Of a DNA stretch of 64,000 nucleotides, positions 23,103 through 33,749 are shown one piece after another. The stretch is taken from NCBI GenBank assembly GCA_021030905.1, contig JAGFMI010000015.1:372001-436000 (forward strand). Reading direction: 5' to 3'. The position numbers and the translations under genes are program-made. This DNA comes from Pyrenula massariospora (Eukaryota; Ascomycota; Eurotiomycetes; Pyrenulales; Pyrenulaceae). The number at the start of each line of letters is the position of its first letter. The stretch's first letter is position 1. The notes under the pieces are model-generated. The model ran no database searches and was not told the origin of the DNA. It saw only the letters and a program-made list of their open reading frames with translations.

Positions 23103-25658
23103 CTAGACGTGATCATAATTTTGCATCACTTCAAGTTTCATTCTCTGCTTCGGCGCTTTTCTTCCAGTCATCAGCTCAAATTGGGCGCTGCCCTGTTCTG
23201 CCAGCATTTCGAGTCCATCAACGGTTACCCAAGGCTGACCGGTTTCTTTCCTAAGCCACCGAATTTGTTTCAGAAGTGGCGTATCTAGAGGCTTGTAAGC
23301 CATCTCTAGGACTACGCCACCAGACTCACTTTGCAACCATTGTGTGGGCATCCTAAATTCAGAAGCTGGTCGACCGTCAACGGATTCTGCAGGTATGCAC
23401 GAAACAATCATTGTAGGTGCATCGCATGCGGCAGGCCAAAGATGTGCCTCTGATTCAAGGACGCTCACTGTGTCCTTACTTGCTGCAGCTGATGATGATG
23501 ACGCCCATTCATTGAAATGTGTAGCGACGCTTTGAGCATGCTCGATTGTTCTGTTGAAGATGAAAATCTTACGGCATCCAAGTCGAAGGAGAGCATAAAC
23601 GGCTGCACGAGCCATACCGCCTGCACCAATGACAAGGCTTGTAGTTCTTGAGGGACGAATAGCATTCCGAGGGGATAGGTTTCGGCTAAGGCAGATCATG
23701 ATGCCAATCCAGTCGGTGTTCTCCCCGTACCAGCCTCCAATTTTACCAGACCTGTTCCGCTGGTTCGCTTGATGTGCCAGTTGGGGCACAGTTCCGTCAT
23801 GCACTACACGTAGAGGCAAGAGAGTGTTTATAGCTCCGATGGCATCGGCATGTTTACTTTTCGAAGACAGTCGGTCAAGAATAGTAACCTTCCAAGGGTG
23901 TACAATACTAGCACCTCCAAAGCTCGGATTTTGCGCCAGCTCATCCAGTACATCGAGAGATGTGATGTTTCGTGTCGTGTAATGATGGCTCAATCCACAA
24001 ATCTGATATGCGACGTTGTGCATATGTGGCGACAGACTGTAGGAGACATTTGCCCCAAGAATGCAGAACTCCAATGGGTCAAGAACAAAGCTCTGGAAAA
24101 GCCCTTTTACGGCCTCTTTGGCGGTTATCAATGGTTGCCCGTCCTCATGAATTTCTCGAATGATCGCCGTATGCGTGACTGCAGTCATTGTTGTATTGAA
24201 CAGCTGAGACGTACGTCCCAGAGACCCCACATTGTAAGCAATGAGCGGCAGGCGTTCACCAGGAAGGTCGCGCATCTTCTCTGAAAACATCCTGACAGCA
24301 TCATTGTCATCTCTAGAGCTAGCCACTCGAAGCAGACGCGTAAGGTCGCATCCTAGATTTTCAGCTCTGAAATATAGTGAGGACCAGTAATCATTGTTCC
24401 ATTCTGGAGCCTGTGGTGCAGAACTAAGGTGATGGCCAATGATTCTTGTATTTCCTTTGGAGCTCACGACACGGGCAATAACCTCATTAGTCAGGTCCAG
24501 GTCGATAACAAGGTATTCCACGCCAAGTCTCAGTCCGTGGTCGACGATTTCCATGTAGGCGTCCTCATATTGAGAAGCTGCAGAATGCCGTGAGTCATCA
24601 AGGCTATTTGAACGCGGTGTTCTATCGAAGTCGCTGCCCATGGCCACCCTGTTGACCGAAAGAACAATGGGCACACCAATGTGTCTTCTGATCCTTGCGA
24701 CTTGCTTGCCAAGACCTTTGAAGCCTTCCCTAGACCAATAGTCGACCCAAAGCTCAACCCCGTCCGCACCAGATTGTAGCTCAACCAGGTCGACCCAATC
24801 CTTCTCGAGTTCAGACAAGCGGATTTGAAGAAGATGAGTGAAGAGCCTTGTGTGGATTGGGGTCTCTAGTAAAGAAAATGGTGAGTCGTACTTCGAGCGG
24901 TAGCCGTGGACCCCCGTCACAAAGCGGACAAAGTTCGTGAAGTCCTCTTTTACTTCTTTGAGTTTGAAAGAATATACTGGAGATTGACGGTCAGATTCGT
25001 TTGCCGCCGCACCTTCATAGGGTGAGTGGTCCTCCAGGTTGTAGTACTCGTAGTTCGAGCACCCTCGATGCGTGATGTCCCCATTTTCCAAAAGTCTCGC
25101 AGATCGGTCTCCAAGATTCAAGAAGCGGCGAATTTCGTGCATATCACGGACAACATGAATGACAGGGTTGGTCTTAGAGTATTCTTGGAGATATTCTTGT
25201 AACTTGCTGGTGAGACTACCCAAACCACACTCAATGACACAATTAGACCTGTTGTCATCTAGCATTCGCCGTGAAATTTCGATGTCTTGCTGGTGAAAGT
25301 CTTGTCTCCCATGGTTCGTGAGGTACTCTTGTCTTGATAATCCGGTTAACTCCTGGAAATAATGATCTTCCGTGATGAGACGTCGGCCCAGTGCCGCGGC
25401 TGCAACAAAGCCCAGGGACCTTTTGCCACAACCACGGATTCCAACAAGCACCAATGATGCGTCCAATGAAAAGGATCGAGTTTTAGTCTCTGACAGCTCC
25501 GAGCTAGAAGATGATGGTGACAGCCTGTCGATAGGTGCTGATTGTCTTTGCAAGGTCTTGGTACTCGGCGAGGCTGATGAGGTGGGTAGATCCGAGAGCC
25601 GTTTAGAGCGACACGAGGTCCGTCGAAGACCATGCTGACTTTTCGTGGTACTTCGCAT
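23103..25658 (-). CDS. qa-1S: quinate pathway repressor (AROM-derived pseudo-enzyme)
   Basis: A single exon of 851 aa, homologous to the last three domains of the pentafunctional AROM protein, as in N. crassa qa-1S and A. nidulans QutR. A Ser-rich N-terminus (1-65) leads into a shikimate-kinase-like domain with a degenerate P-loop (GIRGCGKRS, residues 73-81; the usual Ser/Thr after Lys is Arg). Next is a type I dehydroquinase-like domain (about 235-520) in which the Schiff-base Lys position is R441 (CDLTRLL). Last is a shikimate-dehydrogenase-like domain (NVSYSLSPHMHN; K in HPWKVTI; ENTDWIG). The family holds the activator inactive until quinate or dehydroquinate accumulates. It is divergent from the activator gene 1.06 kb away. 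Confidence 0.93.
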   Translation of the reverse strand: MRSTTKSQHGLRRTSCRSKRLSDLPTSSASPSTKTLQRQSAPIDRLSPSSSSSELSETKTRSFSLDASLVLVGIRGCGKRSLGFVAAAALGRRLITEDHYFQELTGLSRQEYLTNHGRQDFHQQDIEISRRMLDDNRSNCVIECGLGSLTSKLQEYLQEYSKTNPVIHVVRDMHEIRRFLNLGDRSARLLENGDITHRGCSNYEYYNLEDHSPYEGAAANESDRQSPVYSFKLKEVKEDFTNFVRFVTGVHGYRSKYDSPFSLLETPIHTRLFTHLLQIRLSELEKDWVDLVELQSGADGVELWVDYWSREGFKGLGKQVARIRRHIGVPIVLSVNRVAMGSDFDRTPRSNSLDDSRHSAASQYEDAYMEIVDHGLRLGVEYLVIDLDLTNEVIARVVSSKGNTRIIGHHLSSAPQAPEWNNDYWSSLYFRAENLGCDLTRLLRVASSRDDNDAVRMFSEKMRDLPGERLPLIAYNVGSLGRTSQLFNTTMTAVTHTAIIREIHEDGQPLITAKEAVKGLFQSFVLDPLEFCILGANVSYSLSPHMHNVAYQICGLSHHYTTRNITSLDVLDELAQNPSFGGASIVHPWKVTILDRLSSKSKHADAIGAINTLLPLRVVHDGTVPQLAHQANQRNRSGKIGGWYGENTDWIGIMICLSRNLSPRNAIRPSRTTSLVIGAGGMARAAVYALLRLGCRKIFIFNRTIEHAQSVATHFNEWASSSSAAASKDTVSVLESEAHLWPAACDAPTMIVSCIPAESVDGRPASEFRMPTQWLQSESGGVVLEMAYKPLDTPLLKQIRWLRKETGQPWVTVDGLEMLAEQGSAQFELMTGRKAPKQRMKLEVMQNYDHV

Positions 25659-26721
25659 TTTTCACTACGAAATCACCCGTAGGGCTGACACGTACCAACA
25701 CTGACGAACAGATAGAAGCCCTTTCGGCAGTCTGTCGAGCAATATTAAAAGATGCAGTATGCAATAACCACGGTACAGTTCCCTCGGGATTCAAAGTTGA
25801 AGAGTAGACCGCAAGTTCTACTATCCCCGTTTTATTTGTCTCTCATATTGTTCATGGTAGATCAGTTCGAGGTGCTCATCAGATCAAGGCCTTAGACAAG
25901 AAGCTAGTGACAAGGCCTATGTTGCCAAAGACTGGACACGAGAATGCGTATTTTCTTAAGTCTGACCGAAGATTCGTAGGCCTTTGACTAAACTGCTTGA
26001 CACCAAGGAATGCGTAAAAACGGTAACGACTCAAAACTCGAATTGCTCTCCCATTCACAGAAATCAAATTTTCTGAATATGAATTGGGACTGGAATAAAA
26101 CTCTCAAAGCGAAATGGAGAGCCTACCCCATTTGCCGTGTACAGTAGACTTTATCAGCAACCGAGATCATTATAAAACCCCCCAGTTCTCCTCAGATGTG
26201 TTGAGTGCTGCGAGTATTTTGACTCTGCAAGAGGTGGTAATAATAGCAATTACTTCCTTAAAAGTGTAGGTCCATCTGATGGGATCTAGATACTCAGAAC
26301 AAATGCTAACGAATGCTCAATGATCTTTGGTAAGTACCACAAAAAATTATGATAAACCACTGCCTATCAGGGATGAGCGCTCCGGTTTTGCGCGGAGTAT
26401 ACTTTTGCCGCTGCCAAATAAAGTGCAGTCATGAACGCTATGCTTAAGCGTTACGGAGCTGCATTTGTTTCGGGAAACTGACTGCCCACCTCGGTTCTCC
26501 AATTGCCCGCCCCTAAAATGAGACTTAGCGGCGGTCTTGACCTCAATCGTCGGCGACCCAAGTGCGGAGGCCGCGAGTGATTTCTCGGCTGGGACCGATC
26601 ATACTGGAAACAAGAATCTAATAAAACCCTTATATGCTCCTTTTGTATACCCTTCGGTGAGAGGCGCAACTCCAAGCCGCTTGCCGCATCATGGGACAGA
26701 TATGCTGTGTGGTCAGCTTCT
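25659..26721. other. divergent promoter of quinate repressor and activator
   Basis: A 1,063-bp shared upstream region. An extended everted element CTCCG-N8-CGGAG sits at 26381-26398, the sort of CCG/CGG pair bound by Zn2Cys6 proteins, but the known qa-1F site is a GGATAA-type palindrome and none is obvious here. Short frames inside have no recognisable motifs. Confidence 0.55.
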
Positions 26722-29206
26722 ATGGCAGCAGAAGACACTTCCAGCGAGAACAGAAACGCCATCTCCGATCAAAACAATGAAAATTTTCTACCGAGCAAAA
26801 AGACCCGGACAAGAGTCTCACGAGCATGCAACCATTGCAAACGGAAGAAGGACAAATGTGATGGTGGTATGCCATGTGCATCATGCGTAGCTCTCGGCCA
26901 TCCATGTGCATACGAGCCGCTATCAAAGAAACGAGGGTAAGCGCTTGATCTGTAGAAATATCAAGTTCTTGGGAGTTTCATTGGAAATTCAAATGCTAAT
27001 AGCACACCAAAGGCTCCCTGAAGGTTACGTGAGAGGTCTTGAAAAGTTATGGGCTCTGGCCTTGAAAAAGACGGATGGCTTCGATGACTACCTGGCTCAG
27101 GTATTATCTCATCAAGATGACTTGACCAAGATCTGGAACCATCCATCATTCGGCGAAGAGCTTCATTCGGTCTGGAAAGATTCGAAGGGCTTTGAATATC
27201 TAGAAAGTCTTCTTAAGGAACTTGACCAAAGCAACAAAGCAGCGAAGCATGCCAAGCGAAAGCGAGATGAGGTAGGTGGCCTTTACGCAGAAGAGATCTT
27301 TGGGTGTCTACCGAATTTCTATAAGTCTTCAGGCTTCATAGATGATATACAAGGAGTTTCTACCAGGCCACATGAACAAGAAACACTCCCTCCGATAGTA
27401 AGCAGCCCAAATGGACATGGAACTTCCTATTTCGGAAATCCAATTCTATCAACTTCATTTCCGAAGAATGCGTCCCAACTCTTAGAGCTGTATTTTTCGT
27501 ACACTCATTGTTGGCTACCTATACTGGAACGATCTAACATTCTTAAATCGTACTACTACGCCTGCAAAACAGGCGCAATCCGAGAACCCTCAGATCCTGA
27601 TAGGGCAACGCTTTGGGCGATATTTGCGCTTGCACAGCAGCAGGCAAATCAACTACAGGACCTACGAATATCATCAACAGGAGACTATACAACAATGGAA
27701 ATGTATCAGCGTGCTAGATGTCTTCTCCCCACAGAAGAGGAACCTCTCTCCACTAGCCACGTGCAAACGCTACTGCTTTTAACCCTTATCAAGATTGGGC
27801 TGGGACACTGGCAAGCTGCTTGGCTTCTAGTTGGACAAGCTACAAGATTTGCCTTGCATTTAGGAATGCACAGGTCACAAGCAGAACAGAGGGAAAAGCT
27901 AGTCTTTTTTGGTTGCTTCGTGATCGATACTGCTGTCTCTGCGAGGCTAGAGTTGCCTTCTAACCTACGAAGAGAGCATGTCACTGCAGCGGGATATCTT
28001 GAAGAAGACGGACTTGAAGAGTGGGACCCATGGACCGACAACGTTTCTAAGAGCAGACGTTTAGACATGGCTGAATCACATACACCGGCCTTCACTCTCA
28101 GCTGTTTTAACCGGTTAGTGGAAGTGTGTTCCATTTTGAACGATGTTCTGAACGACGACTCGTCCGGTGATGGTCGTCAGACTTATTGCCAACGGCAATT
28201 GGAGCTTCTACGAGAGATATCTACGAGAATGCCATCGGGTACTAGCTCGTTTGAGATAGACTCGACGCCTTCAGCAATGCATATGCCTCACCATATTTAC
28301 CTTTGGCTTGCTTGGTCAACGACGAAATGTGCCGTCGCAGTTCACTCCTGGGGACACCTTGCCGAGACGGCAATCTCTGAGCAGATGTTCAATGATATAT
28401 CCTCGAATACTGCGCTTGAGATTCTTCGCCTCTTTACTTTGCAGCACCAGGTCGTTGGCCTAGTCTTGCTGCCCCCGCATTTTGAGCTTACCTTCCGTCT
28501 AGCTGCAAATTGTGCATCGTCTTCTCGATTTCCCCTTCAATATAATGAAGGCTTGCCATCCACGCATTGGTACCAGACAATGGCAGATCATGCACTTGCA
28601 GCCAGTATGACCTGGCCTGTATATGACAAAACACAAAAAGACCTTGCGTCGCAGGTCGCACAAGCTACAGCGGAAAACATTCAACCTATCGATATTCCTC
28701 CACTCAGCTCTCAATCTCAGCCAGCAGCGGCCCTGACCAACTCAATTCAATCACCTACTTCGCTACGAGGTGTATTGCCGACGCAGAACATATCGAGATA
28801 TGATTTTCAGAACGTTCAGGAAAGTCACAATACGAACATAGATAACAATGAAGGAATATCTACAGTAATGGACGCCATTGACTCGAGTTCTCATGTCAAT
28901 ATAGAAATGCCACTATCAACACTGAACACGTCGACTCCGAACTTCGGAGGCGATGACGTTGATGCCATCTTTCACGACCTCGCACATCTCGATACAACCG
29001 ATTGGACAATGGGAAGAGAGCAGGGTCTGAAAGACTTCGGCTTTATAGACGATACAATGTTTAGAGCGTTTTGTAATGATCCTGAAAGGTTGGTGAGTAG
29101 CCAAGATCTAAGCTCGCAGGATCTCGTCTCAAGTTGGCCACCGCCGGGTTTCTTTCCCGGTCATTTTGACGAAGCGAGCTCACACATTGGGATAGATCAG
29201 ACCTAG
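26722..29206 (+). CDS. qa-1F: quinate pathway Zn2Cys6 transcription activator
   Basis: Exons 26722-26936 and 27013-29206 join across a 76-nt intron (branch TGCTAAT) to 802 aa, close to QutA and qa-1F (about 816-825 aa). The binuclear zinc cluster is C36-x2-C39-x6-C46-x5-C52-x2-C55-x6-C62 (ACNHCKRKKDKC and beyond), preceded by a basic stretch. KKRGLPEGYVRGLEKLWAL right at the exon junction is the family linker and supports the splice. The fungal_trans middle homology region is visible around residues 225-330 (YFSYTHCWLPILERS, HWQAAWLLVGQATRFALHLG). The C-terminus is acidic and Ser-rich, a likely activation and repressor-contact region. It should act in the nucleus on qa promoters. Confidence 0.93.
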
Positions 29207-29311
29207 ATCTGTCTACTTAGAATCTTCGAGCTAGCGTTTTAGTTCCACGTTTGGTCCCTGCAATAGTTTACGAAGGGAGCTGTGGCCTGCAGTGTCAGGA
29301 ACATCCATGTG

Positions 29312-29330
29312 TAGAAGACGGAGTCTTCTA
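29312..29330. other. short perfect hairpin in the intergenic 3' region
   Basis: TAGAAGAC and GTCTTCTA form 8-bp arms around a 3-nt loop, 106 bp after the activator stop. It may be a structured 3' UTR element; a chance palindrome is possible. Confidence 0.4.
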
Positions 29331-29488
29331 TGATAAACGGTGTAATTGAACACATTGACTGTTTAAGAAGAATCTGGAAGGAAAATCAAAGCCGTTGTTC
29401 TTCTATGTAGCATTCTTCGTGCCCAGAGATGTTGCCAGCAAGACAAGTGCTGTTCGATCTTGAGCATCGAGGAAATTCAACATCCAAG

Positions 29489-30601
29489 TCACGAGCTTGA
29501 TGACCTCTTAGCCGTCCAAACCAAGTGAGTACGGCCATGCACCGCTATTTCCCCACTATCATTTGTCTCTGCATCCCTCGTCTCCGTGATATGAAATACC
29601 TTTTCCTGAACCTCCTGTTACCGTTATCAGCCACCATTTCACTCAGGGCAAACGCCTCACCTTTCGCTCCCCGTCGCTCAGCGTGGCAATAAAGCTCAGA
29701 GTACTGAAGCGGTCCCAGAGAGCTTGCTTGGTAAGCCACACCGTCCACTCAACCGTCTCCGCCTGGAGAGGCAGGTCAAAGAGCGCCTGTGGCATGAAGC
29801 CGCCCTCTTTCTCTGCTTCCTGTCCCTCGTTGAAAATGTCCCGCCAAGACGCATTACGAAATTGGCGTTGCTTGTCGTCGAACGTCCACGAAAGATTTGT
29901 CATCTCAGTCTCCCAGGCCGTTGCGGGAGGATGTCCAGTCCGGGAATTGTCTGTAATATTCGTTGGCTGCACGTTTGAAGACGATCAACGTGGCACCAGT
30001 TTTGAATAGCAATACTTACAGTCTTCCATATTCCACAGTAGAAACAGAATGCCCCCAGGCCGGAGAACTCTGTAGATCTCGCGAAGTGCGTCGGCGTTTG
30101 CAAACCTACAGTAACGGTCCACGTCAACCCTATCTTACTAGCCACAGCGGACGTACACGCACCAGTGAAATGCCTAAAGACCGCTTAACGTCAACTTAGG
30201 CCCCTATACTAATCTTCCCCCTTATCCCAACTTCAATCGCCTACCTGAGCAACAACCACCGCATCCGCCCAGCCCCCCGCCACGCCTTCCATCCCCTCCG
30301 CCGTCCCCTCCACCACCTCCACCCCTCTCAGCATCTTCTTGTCCAGAACCCCCCGCATCTCCCGGTGCGGTTCGACGGCCCTCACGTCCCACTTCCCCGC
30401 CTGGGCCGCGAGGAGCTCGGTGAACTTGCCGGTCCCGGCGGCGAGGTCGACGATTTTGAACGGGCGGTGGGCGGCGGTGTCGCGGGGGAGCAGTTCCGTG
30501 AGTTTGTCAAGCGCCTGGGGAGGGTATGAGGGGCGGTAGGCGTCGTAGGCGGGGGCGTTTCTGAAGCCGTCTTTTGCTGAGGAGTCGATGGGGTGGGTCA
30601 T
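29489..30601 (-). CDS. SAM-dependent methyltransferase (class I, Methyltransf_11 type)
   Basis: Five exons (30601-30245, 30173-30163, 30105-30020, 29950-29661, 29614-29489) join in frame to 289 aa. The N-terminal MTHPIDSSAKDGF and YDAYRPSYPPQALD precede motif I, VDLAAGTGKFTELLA, the SAM-binding loop. WADAVVVAQ, then AFHWFANADALREI and YRVLRPGG give motifs II/III. Exon 2 is only 11 nt and encodes AFH plus two bases of the Trp codon; it is needed to keep the conserved AFHW. The C-terminal exon restores a typical end (IAVHGRTHLVWT). Introns are 71, 57, 69 and 46 nt, one with a GTGCGT donor. Substrate unknown. It is convergent with the activator gene. Confidence 0.85.
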
Positions 30602-31212
30602 TTCGAGCGTTGAAGTCGTTGAATACAATCAGCGGCTTGGAGAAGGTGGAACGGGTTTGAGAGATGAGTGAAGTAGACACAGGGAGGTTTTCAGCAGGCT
30701 CTAGACTTAACTTACTCCCCCTTTTAAATGCTGAGCCGGGGGTTCGGAGCCTTACTATGCTTGTTTTTAACTCGAGTGACATATTTGCCCACGTACGCTT
30801 GTGCTCCTTAACATGGCTGAAATGTCATCACACCGCGATACAAGGCCAAAGATCCATGCAAACTTAAGGCGGACACATTACGCTATAGCTGTTATACGGA
30901 CAGGCTTAATCCGAGGAACACCTGTGCCTAGAAAGTAAATGAATATGCTACAGTCACTGTACCCCTATGATTCCAGGCTAGACTTAAGGGGGTGGTATGA
31001 GAGCGCTGGTTATCATTCACGTGGCTATATTATTGGTTCAAAATGTTATTTTTCCGTTCTGCTTGCTATCCTACACTGACTCTCGTAGGTGGTCGTGAAG
31101 CAAAGTACATTCAGATCAAGGCAATTCCAACAGACTTGCGCTACTTTAATCGACCACGTCTTTTTTGCCGACGACTTCCCGGTAATCAATACATCGGTTG
31201 CAAATTTGCGTA
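30602..31212. other. intergenic
   Basis: Methyltransferase promoter and 3' flank of the rhodopsin-fold gene. No coding frame supported. Confidence 0.5.
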
Positions 31213-32692
31213 TTAGACTATATTCTCGGGAACCTGAGGGCTTTGTTCATTCACAGCAAGCCCAGTCTTTACGACAATCTTTCCGCCCGCCTGCTCGCTT
31301 GGCTGACGTGTATGATGAGTGGGCATAGATTGGAGCACAAACTCATCTTCACTCAGGGGGTTTCGCGGCAAAGCAGCCTCGGAGATAGTTCGGTGAGCCC
31401 AAGACCATTTGGACGTCCGAGAGCGAAAACATGCCACAAGCTTAAGTAGCGGGTGTCCCGGCCGCAAAGAATACTTCCGATTCAAGAGCGGCCAGAGAGT
31501 AGGAAGACAGGCCGCGATGATTGAAAGGCCGATCTCGAACATGCTCCAGTACAATATAGTGGTTTGCGCGCCTGGAAGAAAATTAGCGGGTAAAGCTCCA
31601 ATTTCTCTCGTATGAACGTCTCTTGCCTAGCTGGTTTGGGATTTTTTTACTCTCTGGGTTATTTAGCTTACTAATCTAAACGGTGTGTGGATAGACGCAC
31701 CAGGGTACATTTGAACGTAGAAAGCTAAACGGATGATGCTCGCTATGACAGTACCGTACGGATATTAGATCCTGTTCGAACAGGGTTCCTATCGGCTTAC
31801 AGGGCACCAAATAGAAAGACCGCGCATACAGTAAGCTTCTTTTTAGGCGACATGTGCAATTGCACGGTCTGTCAATGTCAGTAGGAGCTTTGCCAGATCC
31901 TGTAGCCATTGCTTGTGTTTTTCAGACTGACCCAGTATATTGGCATACAAAGAATCAAAATGTCAGTGATGACATCGGGAATCGATAAGCTAAGAGCTAT
32001 ATCCTTGCCAGGCTTGCATTGCATCTTGGTGCTCTCGGCGGAGGACCATAATAACGTGATATGAGATCCGCATTGGAAAGCAGCTGCGAAAGAGCCACCA
32101 AGAGTCCAAGCTATAACAACTGCAATCATGGCAATGGATAGAAAGTTGAAAGTTCGTCCAACAAAGATGTTGCGGTAGAAGAAAATCACAGATAGCTTCG
32201 ATGCCCCCAGGGTCCAAAGCTGCATCCAGTTCATGCAGACAGCAAGCTACTGAAAAATTTAGCCAGGCTCATATCTAAGAATGCCTTTTTGCATATATGT
32301 ACTCGCCTTTTTGGTAGCGTACAAAGTTGGATCGGATTCTTCATAATCTGACAATGATGTCGTACCGGGAGACTCAGCTCCGGCACCAGCGGTCACTGCT
32401 CCTACGAATATAGCTGTGAGCACACTTCAAGTGAGAGCATGGAGGAAAAAGGCGCTTACCTATAACCAGGAGGGAACCGCAGCCACAAGCTATGATCTAG
32501 AAAATCTTCAGAGATGGCATTTTATTGGACGGTATGCACTTCAATCACCAGCGATACGAAAATTGACCAGTCGTCTGATCCAAATGAGCTTCCCCTCTTG
32601 CGCTTAGCGAAGAAGCGAAGGGCAACAGCTAAGATATCGAAGGCAGGCAGAACGGTGCCCATTGCGATGACATCGCGTTTAGTGGCGTCCAT
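31213..32692 (-). CDS. rhodopsin-fold integral membrane protein (SAT4/PTH11-like)
   Basis: Seven exons rebuilt by hand: 32692-32549, 32496-32460, 32401-32307, 32246-31932, 31868-31808 (or 31801), 31742-31701, 31571-31213, about 350 aa. The start MDATKRDVIAMG follows an in-frame stop. Hydrophobic helices include VLPAFDILAVALRFFA, ACGCGSLLVIGAVTAG, FLSIAMIAVVIAWTLGG, VITDILILCMPIYW, and the last TM, FEIGLSIIAACLP. The conserved MNWMQLWTLGASKLSVIFFYR is present. Intron 3 uses a GC donor (GCGAGT). At the exon 5-6 join, the good GTAAGC donor gives the wrong phase, whereas a weak GTGCCC donor seven bases upstream keeps the frame; a one-base lesion is an alternative. These proteins sit in the plasma membrane; their function is largely unknown. 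Confidence 0.75.
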
Positions 32693-33749
32693 TTAGCGCG
32701 CGGCTCGAACAATCCAAAGGATGGAGAAGGTATAGGATGCAGCGGAAATTTAAATTCAAGGCTGGAGAGCTTGAAACGTGAAAACATAGGAAAACAGTAT
32801 CCCGAGAATACTTTGGTATCGGCCACGTCTTCAACAAGCCACAACTAGGAATAAAGCTTGCAGGTGAAGCAGAGCCAGATGTCGTTGCTCTTGCACAGCA
32901 TGCACAACAGAGAGCGTCAGATTTTGCTTGATGGCAGCCTTCGCGGATAGCTTATTCATGCCGTTGCGGGAGGATTGGCTCAGCTGCTGCAATTTGGCAG
33001 AGCCTTGTGCAACCATCCTGCAAAAGGTGGTTGAATGCAGTATGGGTATGAAAGGCGTCCGGTTGTGGTGCAGGTGAATACTTGTTTTCTCCAGCGCAGC
33101 CTCGGTAGATCTTCGTAGCATCCACTCGGTCTTCTCAAGAGGCTTACCGTTGTTGATTACATACATATGGTTCTCCAAAAAAAAATGCACGCAGTAAGCA
33201 CCAAAGTCGGTTGCATTCTTCTATTTGTTAGAAAGTAAGGATGTAATAAGACAACGTGAAGTTCGTGGCACAGGAATGGTCTCTTGGTTTGTGCCGCCGT
33301 CGTTTGGCCGGATAATGACTGCTTGAGTGGAAAAGTCTTTCTAAAACGACACGAGGCTAGCACGGATGATGCAGGAAAGGCAACCGTTACGGGCGCAAGC
33401 AGCCTGGAGCCGCACTCTATCTAAGGTCGATCGGCCCCAGGACGCTGAGGATCGATTACGCTAAGAATGTGTGGATTCTACGGCTAAGTGTCGACGTCAT
33501 TCCACGTCTCGGCGAGATCCGAAGTTAGACACTTTTCACGTCAACAAGATGTCCTGGCGTACGTAAGTCCAACGGCGATGCACTTTGATCGCGGTATTTG
33601 TTTGCTCACAGACCTTAGGCTTGGAAACACCTACTTGTTTTATGTCGCCAACCTGAGCTGACCGAACTGGTCCTGAAACACCACGTAGGGGCCGCTAGAA
33701 ACCTAGAACCTCTCGAATCACCTTTACATCTTGCTGCGTTGACATCAAG
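32693..33749. other. intergenic, divergent promoter region
   Basis: About 1 kb between divergent genes. A 119-codon minus-strand frame at 32831-33190 has no recognisable domain and no splice partner that I could find, so I do not call it. Confidence 0.45.

Noticed and set aside
32831-33190. 119-codon minus-strand frame in the divergent promoter
   Set aside because: No domain, no splice partner and irregular composition.
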